Assembly (NCBI GenBank): GCA_902728285.1
Contig: CACVBU010000391.1
Location: 248,001-312,000 of the forward strand
Direction: 5' to 3'
DNA: 64,000 nucleotides
Origin: Clytia hemisphaerica
Lineage: Eukaryota > Cnidaria > Hydrozoa > Leptothecata > Clytiidae
Shown here: positions 12,358-24,187 of the stretch, piece by piece
Layout of the letters: each line of letters opens with the position of its first letter
How positions within the stretch are numbered: the first letter of the stretch is position 1
The notes under the pieces: model-generated
The model's database searches: none
What the model was told of the DNA's origin: nothing
Seen by the model: only the letters and a program-made list of their open reading frames with translations
Program-made: the position numbers and the translations under genes

Positions 12358-15120
12358 TTTGGGCTTTTCCAGAAAAAACTTGAATATAGGGTATCTAGGA
12401 TATAACATTTTTTGGATATTTACCCCCGGACAGCAGGTCTAACCCCCGGACAGCAGGTCTAACCCCCGGACAGCAGGTCTAACCCCCGGACAGCATCAGT
12501 TGACCCCCCTGGACATTCAAAATTACTCTCAAACAGAGCAAATTACCCCAAACAGAGCAAATTACCCACAAACAGAGCAAGTTTGCCCCCAGGACAAGGC
12601 AAATTTTGTTAGAATTTTCACTACCCCCGGACACTATATCCTCCACCCCACATGTACAAACATTTTTTGGAAGAGCCCTCTGCCTAGTTTGCTCATATTT
12701 ATATCTTTTACAGAAACTGAATTGTAATACTCCCAACCTATTTCAAATCTGAATAATTTCTCGCATATATCTTACCTTCTGAAATTTCTTAGATTTATAT
12801 CTCAATTTTTGCAGACCTTTTTCGTTTTAGAGACTGCAACCTCTATAGTCAAATAGTAATAGAATCTCGTGATTATCTTTCCAATGTTATATCCTTATAA
12901 CTTAGAGTGTTGAGAAAAATCTTTCACCCTTACTTTGAATTTTATATTTTGTAATTATTTATAAATTTTTTATTTTATTTTTAGGTATTAAATTTTCAGG
13001 AAAACCATGAGCTTAAATCTAGGTGTTGGCTATATTTTATTTATGTTGATTATATTGTAACAGTCAAAGTTATCCCAAAGCTCTCCCAATAGTTTATTTA
13101 TTGACAGAGTAGAAGTAAAAAGGCTTAGCAGCCTAAGAGCAAAACATTCGTTACTGAATTTTTATCGATTTCTTAGGGATATTTAACTCATTTTTGGGTT
13201 CAAATTAATCTTCATAAACAGGGCCTTTTTGCTTTTATTATTTAAATTCTGTCAGCACCGCGCTCTACTCTGAAAGTTTTCTGTTTGTCTTTAAAAGCAG
13301 TGCGGTAAATGTGATGACTTGACAAGCTTATTCGGTAATTTAAACATTCAAAAACATTCAAAACCGCGTTGACTCTTGCCAGAAAATGAAAACAAAAGCA
13401 ACTTGGTATATTTTCTATTGACGGTAGATTATGGATTCAATACCGATGGTTTTTAACTAGCAAATCACTGCGCTTAAAGCTTGTTTTTATATATTCATCC
13501 ATATTTGAATAGGACCGCCAAACTTAGTAGATTTCTTATGGAGCTTGTACAGTAACCGTAGTCTACTTGGAGATTGGTGATTGCATTGTCCTACACCTTA
13601 CTATTAAAATGATTTAATACTTGTGTAGGTCGATCTTTATACCATATTCATTATTAAATCCCCTGTCTGGCAATATTGTCAACTTTTCCTTTGTTGTAAA
13701 TAAAAGGCAAGTTGCGATTTGTATACTTTCTTATCACGTTACCATTTTTGACTCTTGGGATTGGTTAATTTTATAATCAAATGATCAAAAGCTATGCAAA
13801 ACAAACCAATTTAAGGTACGCAAGCTCTAACGGTTAATAATAGAAAGAAATAAAAGCCTTTCAGACTGGGGTTTTTTTATAACGACTATGTTTATACTAA
13901 CTTTATGTTATTGTGATATTTCGACCTTCACTCGCACTTAGGGTCATTATCAGATAATTCTACTTGTTAAGCTGTTTCTGTAATCATTATTAAATATAAA
14001 TTTCAAAATGTTTACTTCTTTTATATCTTTCAGCTTAGCAACTTAAAAAAACTAGAAAGTGAAAATATGGAATTATATGCATTGTTATAAATTGTTCACA
14101 TGATGGTATCTTGTGGTCTTCACTCAATATTGGTTGATGTGGTGTCTCTTTCTTTTGTATAGGTATGCAATATACTTTTTATTTCCAGTTTTTCGGTTTC
14201 ATTGGGGAGAAAATTTTTCTTAAATCCACAGCACCGATTGGGTACACTTGTTTCTTGGGTGAATAGCTGGGGGTCGGTGTTTTTGTTTTCATGGGCCCTA
14301 GTTTTTTGTTTGTTTTGATATAATCAGGTCTATGCATAATTTGAAGGTACTAAAGTTGAGTCCAGTGCGTTGTAAACGTTCTACTATTATGAAATCACTT
14401 CATTCGCGATAGATAGAATTAACAATTTGAAGATATTGTCAGGAACTAAAGTACATCGTTTGAATTTCTACTTTGAATGGGTCTTTCCTTAGTACGACAG
14501 GATTTCCTATTTTAAAGAACGCATGTTTAATATTTAGCTCGTTTTACGTAGATGAAGGTATCATACCTAAAACTTTGATACCTTGAGCATGACGACATCT
14601 CTGACAGTGACACGTGTCGTTTTTATGACACCTATTCTTTTTTTATGACACTTCTTCAGTGCCAATTTTTTTTGCATCAAAATTGTTTAAACCGTTATTA
14701 TTAAGTTATAACGATATTAAATACGCCTTTTTAATTCAGGGAACTTTTTCTAAAGGCTTTGTTGGTTTACAATAGCTTTTTGGAAGAACAAAAGAAATTT
14801 CCTGTTTTTGCACACTTTAGGGATGATAAAAGATGCCATCAAAAATTTATTTAGTCAAAATATCTTGTGTGCAAGATTTCATTTAAAAATATGAACAGGA
14901 TCAAAAGTTAAGAGTTTGTACAATAAATGCCCATAGATAAAAGCCCGAAGGGCTACCAAATATAGTGCTTTAAGCCATCGCAGGCAAAAAAAAAAGGTGA
15001 ATATCGGAAAAAATATTGTTGCTATTGTTTTCGAAAACCCGCGAAGCTTCTGATTGGTCAAGCGCTGAAATTTTATTGTAATGTCACGTGACTTAGGTAG
15101 GATTCTCATATTTTTCTTTT
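12358..15120. other. Downstream flank of the GALNT11-like gene, no gene seen
   Basis: It probably begins with the 3' UTR. An AATAAA at 13699-13704 is a possible poly(A) signal but far from the stop. Reading frames are short and unlike any known protein. A TTTCAGCTTAGCAACT stretch near 14030 recurs near 20345, each followed about 115-130 bases later by AGGTATG; this may be an old duplicated segment. Otherwise AT-rich unique sequence. Confidence 0.5.
12422..12496. repeat. Tandem repeat, 20-bp unit, about 4 copies
   Basis: ACCCCCGGACAGCAGGTCTA repeats three times perfectly, with a fourth copy diverging after the first 15 bases. It lies about 65 bases after the GALNT11-like stop, so probably in the 3' UTR. 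A related C-rich stretch with three AAACAGAGCAA units follows at about 12530-12582. Confidence 0.9.
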
Positions 15121-15124
15121 CGCA

Positions 15125-16480
15125 GGTCCATCAAGACTATAACTGTCCCAGTAACAAGTGAACAGGACCTATAAGCTGATGACTGTCCCAGTGACAAGTG
15201 AATAGGACCTATAAGCTGATGACTGTCCCAGTGACAAGTGAATAGGACCTATAAGCTGATGACTGTCCCAGTGACAAGTGAATAGGACCTATAGCTGATG
15301 ACTGTCCCCGTGTGACAAGTGAATAGGACCTATAAGCTGATGACTGTCCCCAGTGTGACAAGTGAATAGGACCTATAAGCTGATGACTGTCCCAGTGACA
15401 AGTGAATAGGACCTATAAGCTGATGACTGTCCCAGTGACAAGTGAATAGGACCTATAAGCTGATGACTGTCCCAGTGACAAGTGAACAGGACCTATAAGC
15501 TGATGACTGTCCCAGTGACAAGTGAATAGGACCTATAAGCTGATGACTGTCCCAGTGACAAGTGAACAGGACCTATAAGCTGATGACTGTCCCAGTGACA
15601 AGTGAACAGGACCTATAAGCTGATGACTGTCCCAGTGACAAGTGAATAGGACCTATAAGCTGATGACTGTCCCAGTGACAAGTGAACAGGACCTATAAGC
15701 TGATGACTGTCCCAGTGACAAGTGGACCTATAAGGACTGTCCCAGTAGTGAAAGACCTGATGACTGTCCCAGTGACAAGTGAATAGGACCTATAAGCAGT
15801 GATGACTGTCCCCAGTGACAAGTGAACAGGACCTATAAGCTGATGACTGTCCCAAGTGACAAGTGAACAGGACCTATAAGCTGATGACTGTCCCCAGTGA
15901 CAAGTGAATGAGTCCCATAAGTGATGACTGCCCAGTGAACAGGACTTAAGTGAATAGGACCTATAGCTGATGACTGTCCCAGTGACACAGTGGAAACAGG
16001 ACCTATAAGCTGATGACTGTCCCAGTGACAAGTGAATAGGACCTATAAGCTGATGACTGTCCCAGTGACAAGTGAATAGGACCTATAAGCTGATGACAAG
16101 TGTCCCACTGGTGACAAGTGAATAGGACCTATAAGCTGATGACTGTCCCAGTGACAGTGACCAAGTGAACAGGACCTATGAAGTGACTGAGCTGATGACT
16201 GTCCCAGTGACAAGTGAATAGGACCTATAAGCTGATGACTGTCCCAGTGACAAGTGAATAGGACCTATAAGCTGATGACAGTCCCAGTGACAAGAAAAGG
16301 ACCTATAAGCTGATGGACTGTCCCAGTGACAAGTGAATAGGACCTATAAGCTGATGACTGTCCCAGTGACAAGTGAACAGGACCTATAAGCTGATGACTG
16401 TCCCAATGACAAGTGAATAGGACCTATAAGCTGATGACTGTTCCAGTGACAAGTGAATAGGACCTATAAGCTGATGACTA
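15125..16480. repeat. Satellite-like tandem array, 40-bp unit, about 34 copies
   Basis: Head-to-tail units beginning GACTGTCCCAGTGACAAGTG and continuing AATAGGACCTATAAGCTGAT. Most copies are identical apart from GAATAGG versus GAACAGG. Scrambled, deleted or inserted copies cluster around 15720-15980 and 16085-16190. Near-identity of the rest suggests recent expansion or gene-conversion homogenisation. Open frames across it (for example the minus frame at 15693-16031) are a by-product of the repeat and not genes. It begins directly after CGCAGGTCCATCAAG. Confidence 0.97.
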
Positions 16481-16784
16481 GTGGAAAAGTGGACGAAGTG
16501 AATAGTGTATATCTTATGCTAATTAAAGAGAGTTCTTTCCTATAGTTTTTTTGGTGGGTGGTTACCAACAGTGTGTTTGAAACACGCTGATCTAGAAATT
16601 TAAGCTAGTTTGATTCAGTCACAAGGATAAATCTGATGGTAAGTTGTGACTGAATAACTATTCCAAGGCAAACTTAAAATCCGTAAATATAAAAAATCTT
16701 TAAAGCGCCGAAACGCTATATTGCCATTAGCCGTGTGCCCTAGCCTTGTGAACGAGGTTTAAAAGTGAAGGACAAAAAAAAGGG

Positions 16785-17960
16785 GAGTTGTATTTTTTGC
16801 ACGAAAGGGTCCATCATAGGTATAAGATGGCTCAAGCAGATTTTTGCAAAAAAATTTTGTTGGCTCAAAAAACGCATGTTTATCTATAAGAATCACTATT
16901 AATAAGCATACATCAATGTTCTTAGTCAAATTACTCAATTTTTTTATGAGATAGATGTTTTTTCTGCTCATGAGGGCTTACTTTTGAAGAATATGTGTGT
17001 TTAGACAGGAAATCTGGGTTGGCTTGGCGTGTTTTCGTAAAAAACTGGCCAAATTCGATATTTTTTATAAGCACATTATCAATTACTTAGGTATTGGCTT
17101 TTCTCGAGATGGCTCTTTCATTCTTTATGATTTTTACACAAAGATGCTAAACTATAAAACCCTTGAATGTGACAGAACCCGATTTTCGAAAAAAAATGTT
17201 TTTGGGCAAATTTGGGCCAAAAAACGGCTAAAAAACGGGTTTTTTGGACTTTGTGAAAAATTGGATCATTAATTTTTTCTAATTTTTTGCATAAAAGAAG
17301 GGTACCATCATAGGTAAAAGATGACTTAAGCAGATTTTTGCAAAAAAAATTTGTTGGCTCAAAAAACGCATGTTTATCTATAAGAATCACTATTAATAAG
17401 CATACATCAATGTTCTCAGTCAAATTACTCAATTTTTTTATGAGATAGATGTTTTTTATTTCTCACGAGTGTTTAGACAGGAAATTTTGGTTGTTTGGTG
17501 TGTTTTTATAGAAAAACTGGCCAAATTCGATATTTTTTATAAGCACATTATCAATTGCTTAGGTATTAGATTGATTGGCTCTTTCATTTTTTACGATTTT
17601 TTGCACAAAGATGCATAACTGTAAATCCTCGAATGTGACGGAGCCCGATTTTTGGAGAAAAAAGAATTGGGTAAATTTCAGCTAAAAAAACGGCCATAAA
17701 AGGGTTTTTTGGACTTAGTGAAATATTGGACCTTTGTTTTTTCTGATTTTTTGTATGAAAGTAGATAAAAGATGGCTCAAGCAGACTTTTGTAAAAAATG
17801 AATTTTTCAGCTCAAAAAAAGCATCTTGATCAATAAGAATCACTATTAATAAACATACATCAATGTTCTTAGCCAAATTACTCAATTTTTTGGAGATGTT
17901 TTTTTGCTCACGAAGTCTTGAATATGAAAGAACAAGAGCATGAAATTTTGGTTTCTAAAC
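16785..17960. repeat. Degenerate tandem array of 450-490 bp units, left part
   Basis: Three successive copies of a segment marked by GTTGGCTCAAAAAACGCATG (near 16859 and 17352; diverged near 17805), then CACTATTAATAAGCATACAT and ACTCAATTTTTTTATGAGAT. They alternate with a second segment marked by CACAAAGATGC and CGAATGTGAC. Spacing of the marker is about 494 then about 450 bases. The same two segments resume at 19530. No coding capacity. Confidence 0.85.
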
Positions 17961-18370
17961 GTTTTTTTTATAAGAAACAAACGACTAATTTTAATAGATC
18001 GTCACTATTTGTGTTCTGATTGATTGTTTAATGGTCACGTCACGTAGATATCAATTATAAACGTGTTAAATGCATAATCCAGGTAGGTCCATCAAAGTAT
18101 CACTTGTCATTTTTCTTCTTGCATTGCTATCTAACTTTCATCATAAGGTAGGTCCATTCAGCATCTAGCTTGTTTTATAAGAATACACTTTATAATGATG
18201 AAAATGGCCAAAAAATTAAGAATAATACAAATAATATCACCATCATGGAACTTGGCTACTCAAGCCTAAGAATGCCATTTTTAGAGCACTATCAGTTATA
18301 AATTGCAAGTAAGGCTCACTCCTTTCACAAAACTGCCATTTTATGCTTGAGACCTATGTACTAACTACCG

Positions 18371-19006
18371 GATTCCCGGACAATTCCCCCCTGGTGAATT
18401 CCCCCCGGTGAATTCCCCTCCAGTAAATTCCCCCCTGGTGAATTCCCCCCCGGAGAATTCCCACCCGGAGAATTCCCCCCTGGTGAACTAAAAAATCATG
18501 TAATTTGAAATAAGCGAGTTGTGATTCTTAAAACTTTGTAAAAATCCTTGACCCTAAAATTGGAGGTTTGTTTCGACTGAAAGTTTTAAATTAGTCTCTC
18601 TAAGGGTCGGAAAATTCAGGATTTTTAGAAAATTTTTTGATTTCCAGAGAAAAAATTGTAATAAAGTCTCTCTAAGGGTATGACTTTTTTCAAAAATCGA
18701 AAAACAAAAAATTCAAAAAGTCTCTCTAAGGGTCACCTTTTCAGCAAAAATATCAGTCTCTCTAAGGGTCGGTTTTCGTAGGTCCCTTCCGTACATACCT
18801 CTCATTCGCCAACCCTAGTACCCCCCTTGGGTTACAGTCCATGATTTCGAAACTTAAAAACACATATGAAAATATATGGGTGGGAAATATATTCACCGGG
18901 TGGGAATTTTCCGGGGGGGAATTCACCAGAGGGAAATTTACTGGGGGGAATTCACCGGGGGGGAATTTACTGGGGGGAATTCACCAGGGGGGAATTGTCC
19001 GGACAC
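18371..19006. mobile_element. Foldback/MITE-like element with C/G-rich arms and a 10-bp flanking direct repeat
   Basis: The left arm (18371-18488) is built of short units of the AATTCCCCCCTGGTG type. The right arm (18890-19006) is its inverted counterpart, ending CACCAGGGGGGAATTGTCCG. CTAACTACCG sits directly outside both ends (18361-18370 and 19007-19016), as expected of a 10-bp target duplication. The interior carries the iterated AGTCTCTCTAAGGGT element. About 636 bp, with no transposase. Confidence 0.75.
18593..18840 (-). repeat. Iterated ACCCTTAGAGAGACT element, copy A
   Basis: Four perfect copies of AGTCTCTCTAAGGGT (18593, 18665, 18719, 18755) with AT-rich spacers, then CTCATTCGCCAACCCTAGTA and CCCCCC. 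Read on the minus strand it aligns, spacers included, with copy B at 37690-37975. It is nested inside the foldback element 18371-19006. Confidence 0.85.
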
Positions 19007-19165
19007 CTAACTACCGTAAGAGAAGAAATTTTCGCGGAAGAAATTTTCGTGGAATTTAATTTCGTGAATTTGGGCGTAATTCGCGAAATTATATTCCGCG
19101 AAACACACCAAAATGGCTTAATCGCGAAATTAAATTCCGCGAAATTCGATTTTTGGACCTACCCC

Positions 19166-19512
19166 GGCGTTCGTTCGTTCGTTCGTTCGTTCGTTCGTTC
19201 GTTCGTTCGTTCGTTTCGTTCGTTCGTTTCGTTCGTTCGTTCGTTCGTTCGTTCGTTCGTTCGTTCGTTCGTTCGTTCGTTCGTTCGTTCGTTCGTTCGT
19301 TCGTTCGTTCGTTTCGTGTTCGTTCGTTCGTTCGTTCGTTCGTTCGTTCGTGTTCGTTCGTTCGTTCGTTCGTTCGTTCGTTCGTTCGTTCGTTCGTTCG
19401 TTCGTTTCGTTCGTTCGTTCGTTCGTTCGTTCGTTCGTTCGTTCGTTCGTTCGTTCGTTCGTTCGTTCGTTCGTTCGTTCGTTCGTTCGTTCGTTCGTTC
19501 GTTCGTTCGTTA
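19166..19512. repeat. (TTCG)n microsatellite, about 347 bp
   Basis: Almost pure CGTT/TTCG repeat with a few one-base or two-base slips (GTTTCG, CGTGTTCG). It creates open frames on both strands (VRSF and NERT repeats) that are not genes. To the right it joins TTATTAGCTTTCCTCGTGAT, and then the same AT-rich repeat segment as in 16785-17960. The comparable position of the relative at 49640-49690 has a short, degenerate TTTGTTCGTTCG run, so the tract seems to have expanded from within this repeat family. Confidence 0.98.
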
Positions 19513-19529
19513 TTAGCTTTCCTCGTGAT

Positions 19530-20130
19530 TGGCTCATTAGTTTTTTCTGATTTTTTGCACAAAGATGCATAACTATAAACCCTCGAATGTGACGGAGCCC
19601 AGTTTTCAAAAAAATATATTTTGGGGCAAATTTGGGCCAAAAAACGGCTAAAAAATGGGTGTTTTGGACTTTGTGAAACATTGGATCATTAATTTTTTCT
19701 GATTTTTTGCAGGAAAGTAAGGTACCATCATAGGTAAAAGATGGTTCAAGCAGGTTTTTGCAAAAAAATTTGTTGGCTCAAAAAACGCATGTTTATCTAT
19801 AAAAATCACTATTAATAAGCATACATCAATGTTCTTAGTCAAATTACTCAATTTTTTTTATGAGATAGATGTTTTTTTTAAACCTTCGAATGTGACGGAG
19901 CTCGATTTTTGGAGAAAAAAAATTTGGGGTAAATTTCAGCTAAAAAACGGCTAAAAAAAGGGTTTTTTGGACTTGTCATTATCTGACTTTTTGCATGAAA
20001 GTAGGTAAAAGATGGCTCAAGCAGATTTTTGTAAAAAAAGAATTTTTCTGCTCAAAAAACACATATTTATTTATAAGAATCACTATTAATAAACATACAA
20101 TATTCTTAAAATTACTGAATTTTTTGATGA
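19530..20130. repeat. Degenerate 450-490 bp unit array, right part
   Basis: This continues the family seen at 16785-17960. TTTTTTGCACAAAGATGC and CGAATGTGACGGAGCCC occur near 19550-19600, GTTGGCTCAAAAAACGCATG near 19770, and a second shortened round spans 19880-20110. It suggests one array split by the insertion of about 1.5 kb at 17960-19530. Confidence 0.8.
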
Positions 20131-23100
20131 GATGGGTCGATTTTTTGCCTTAAATTTACTGAAATTTGGATAATTTTTCTGTGTACTCTAAGGGTACGGT
20201 TTCAAAGGCCTAATTTTTGGCCGTGCACGTACGGTCGTTTTTGAATCGAGTGCCCTCAACCCCGGGAAAACTGTTTCTTCTTCAGCTTCAGGACTTGGAA
20301 GTTGGCAATAAAATTTTAAGAACATTAACTTCTTTATATTTTTCAGCTTAGCAACTAATTAAAAAATATAAAAAATATTACGATGAAAATTTGGATTTAA
20401 TTGGACAATGGATTGCTTGTTTTGGTTGAAATGTGATCAATTCGATGCTAAGACAATGAATCTGGCTTTTTGGATTTAGGTATGTGATCTTTGTGCCTAT
20501 TATAAACTTTTTCTTGTATACAGTATAACTCGAGCACACAAATTGAAAGATCTGTTCGAGTTATAAGGAATCCAATGTGATAAATTGATTTTCACAGAGA
20601 TGCGAAATCTGCACTTTACAGTTTGAAGAAGAAGTGTGACTTTTGGTGAATTACCTTCATCGTGTTCCTGCATGTGAGTGCACACTCCTCTCACACCCGG
20701 AGATTTACTCACTATTTCCAGTGGGTTGATGATTGGGTGGGGGCTTTTCACTTGATATACTCGTCCGTCGCACAGATGCGTTAAACGGGCTGATTTGTTT
20801 GTTGTTTTTATGGTTGAATCGGGTTTTCGTTTCGCATTATTGCATCAAAATTCAAAATGTTTTATACGAGCTGTGTCGTTTGAATTTTCGTTTGATTAAA
20901 AAATCTGAAAAACTGAAAAACTGTTGCGAGATTTGGAACTTTGTGACATGCTAGGTGCGATATTAATGCGCAAGATGACTAAAGATGCAACAGAAGACAA
21001 TTCTTTTTACGGAGAAGAAGTGAGGTGAAACAAAGCTGTCGAAAAATACGAGCAAAGATAGAGACACAGAACTAAAGAAAACGATCGATACATTGATTCT
21101 ACTGTATAGAGATATTACTGATTGGACGACGAATAAATCGACCTTGAATGAATTAACGATGAAAATAAATTGTGGTTGGATGATTTTAATGAAAATAGCT
21201 ATTGAGCACTATGGAGAATGAAAGTCGCCCTTCACTAATTTGTAACAAGGAACAAAAATAAAAATGAGGGCCAGAGAAGATCTCCAAAGACAGAGACTTA
21301 AAGAAAGAATTAAAGTTGTTATTCAATAATTTGTACCAAGGAACGGAAAATCTTAAAACGCGAAGTAAAAATGAAGCTCGGAGAACGTATTCAAAGAATG
21401 ACCCTGAAGAAGAGATGAAAATGATTATTACGAATGATTAAGATTGAGTTTTAGACCGTTTTTGCTTGAAGGTTTAACATGTATGTCAGAAAATATTCAA
21501 GGTATTTGGTTTGCTCGAAAGTACTTTATCGAAAGCACACATTGAAATATGTAATGATCTTCACTTGAAATGGTCGGCCCACTTACATTATATCATTGTA
21601 AGACAATAAGGGTATCTTTGTTAATTGTTCGGGTTGACATAATTTAATAATTTTCAGACTAACTGGTAGGCGTTTTGTACAGTCAAAAGTCTTCAAATTT
21701 TCACAAAACTTAACTATTTATATAATCATAAAACGTTTATAAAATGTATTTTTATGAAAATTTATTTTGCACACTCCATTTCCAATTTCCAAATAGCTTC
21801 AAAAAACTAAATTTAATAATTTTAAATTAAGTAATTACGCAAACGGACGATTTAAAAGCGCTTGGAGGGAGGTAGGCATGATACTAGAAATTGTTTTAAA
21901 AAATGAAAAAAGGAAGTAATCAAACTCATATTCTGCGCCAGTTTCACTCAATTACTGCATTTTAATGGCATGCCATTAAATTAAATCTACCTTATAAAAT
22001 TCATGTGGGAATTCACTGCGTGGTTTTAGCATGTTTTCCAGTAAAGCACTATATTTTTCAAGTTTTTTGAATTTTTTTTTCTTTCTTGAGTCGCCTTTCC
22101 TGACGAAAGGCAAGGTGAATGGTGGCTCATCCGGGCGGGTAAATGGTCTCAATTTTTTGCCTAAGTTATTTCCACTTGTGTTTGACTTTCCGACCGAAAT
22201 AGGTGAAAGACCAATTTTCAATTTTTGCTCAACTGGACCCATGAAGCACTAGTTTAAATCGCAGATCCCTACAAAACCTCAGATAGGAGGTGCATGAATT
22301 CCGTCCGAAAATGCCGGAAATATGCCGGAAAAACCGGTTTTTTGACATTTTCTCGAATTTTTATCCTTAGTTTTGTCTGATTTGTTTGCAGAAAGATGCG
22401 TATTCGCAATGCTCAAAACATGACCGAGTTCGATTTTTCGAGAAATATTTTTTTACGGTCGAAAATGCCGGAAATTGCCGTTTTTGCAGATTTTCATTGG
22501 ATTTTTTCGTTTTATGTCTTTGTTTTTTTTTTCAAACAAAAATATTATTTATAAGAATGTCCACAATTAAGCATGGTTCAATATTCAATGAAACTGATTT
22601 TGGTACAGGAACTTTCAAAAAATCGCCAGAACAGCCGAGAATCGCAGGATTTCTTGAATTTCTCGAGTTGTTCTTGTATTATTCTACATTTTCATACTAT
22701 TGTTGTCATTTTCAATCGTCTTATTACATCAATCTTCAGGTAGGTCCATTCACAACGTTCATTTTTACACCAGTAGTAGTTCAACCTAGATAAAGAAGGT
22801 TGTCAAATTTCAAGGCAAATGGGAAAGTCATTTGAAAGATATGGGACCCGAAATACCCCTTGGCAGTACTTTTCTCAATCATGAATAGCCAATCAGAATG
22901 CAAGTGTGGTTATTTGATTTAGCCATGGTATACAGGCCATAGACTAGACCAGACCAAACTCTGAACTGCTATTAGATGAAACTAATTTACCATTTCCTAT
23001 GATTCAGCAATATTTCAAGCTCTCCCAAAAAATTCTGTGACGTTTGTTTTTGGGTTGATTACCACTGACAAACAATGTGATCTTGAAAATTAATGGCAGG

Positions 23101-23735
23101 TATTAGCAGTATTTTAACTTGCTCTGGTCATCTCCTGTTTTATTAATTACCAAAAATAATGGCCATACAAGTATCTATTACTGTATCTGATCGAATCATT
23201 ATTTGAAAGATATTTATTGGTCTCATCCCAACAGTTCCGGTATTCGACTCCTTGAGCGTGATTTTCACTTAAATCAGGCAAGTTCTTCCATACGTCTCGA
23301 TTCTGTTGCACGTGGACAACTTTAATTTATAACACGAATATGAATTAGACAAGTATTTAGCGGCCTTTAAATTAACACGAATCTGTTTTAAGACACATAT
23401 TTCATATCAGGACAGTGTCTGCCTATTGTTATATTATGCTGATATAAGCAAAAAATGTTTTCTTTTCCTTTTTCTAACCAATCTTGCTCCACATCTGTGT
23501 CAATTCAATGTGAAAAAGCTTGTAAATTAAAATTGATGAGTAATCAAACGATATCACTCTTATTTAAAAACAAAACCTTCAAGAACACCATGACTGATTT
23601 TGATGCTTAAATTTACACGAATTTTTGTACGGTGTTAATTACTTGCCCACTTATTTTCGTGTAATAAAGTACACTTGGATCACTCAAGCAAAATAAGGTA
23701 CTTGACATTGACCAGGTATCAGACAGCGTTGAATT
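20130..23735. other. Gene-poor AT-rich stretch with scattered repeat remnants
   Basis: No conserved protein seen. ATACAGTATAACTCGAG at about 20517 and ATTCTACTGTATAG at about 21095 could be the two ends of an old pogo-type element of about 590 bp (weak). Two imperfect copies of a 100-base segment with AATTTGTAACAAGGAAC / AATTTGTACCAAGGAAC lie at about 21225-21425. A relative of the 16785-20130 family lies at about 22375-22760, ending CAGGTAGGTCCATTCA. Confidence 0.5.
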
Positions 23736-23739
23736 TTGC

Positions 23740-24139
23740 TATCGGTCCTTTTAACGCCGGCCCTAATTTAACGCCGGCCTTTATTACACCACAGCCTGAT
23801 TTTGGGCTTACGCCAATTAGGGCCGTAAATAACGCCAAATTTTGTTAGAATGGCTATTTATGCTTCAATTTACATTAAAATATCATTTTCCAGTAGTAAA
23901 CTGTTGAAAGTTTCATTGAAAATCACTGATTTTTGCCAAGTTTCAGATATGGAGTAAAACAATGGATAATTTTTTATCTTCGAATCATACCCAAAATCCT
24001 TTAAATAGAGACAAATGGTAAAAAATTAACGCCATTTTTAAGTAAAATTTGTAAAATTTTGGCCCTTTTTACACCGACCCTTATTACGCCAAGAGCCTAA
24101 AAATAACGCCAATAAGGGCCGGCGTAAAAAGAGCCGATA
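23740..24139. mobile_element. MITE/foldback with TATCGGYYCTTTTWACGCC ends
   Basis: The left end TATCGGTCCTTTTAACGCCG pairs with the right end, whose reverse complement reads TATCGGCTCTTTTTACGCCG. Inside, TAACGCC and its complement recur several times, mostly towards both ends. 400 bp, non-coding. The outer GATAAGGTA at the right end resembles the ends at 58351-58359 and 62311-62320, hinting at a shared terminal signal. Confidence 0.8.
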
Positions 24140-24187
24140 AGGTATTTTTATCAACTTTTAAAAAATATCAGATTTTTTACTTGTCAG

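Noticed and set aside
15693-16031. 112-residue minus-strand frame with repeated SYRSYSLVTGTVI-like segments
   Set aside because: Produced by the 40-bp satellite; frame shifts with each irregular unit.
15125-16480. CRISPR array or box C/D snoRNA cluster in the 40-bp repeats
   Set aside because: There are no unique spacers, the genome is eukaryotic, and TGATGA in each unit is preceded by C rather than the purine of a C box, with no paired D box geometry.
18866-19681. Long open frames of VRSF or NERT repeats on both strands
   Set aside because: They are the translation of the (TTCG)n microsatellite in different frames; no start context, domains or splice support.
20517-21108. Full pogo-type element bounded by ATACAGTA
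   Set aside because: Only about nine terminal bases agree between the ends, and no inner inverted match or coding remnant supports it.
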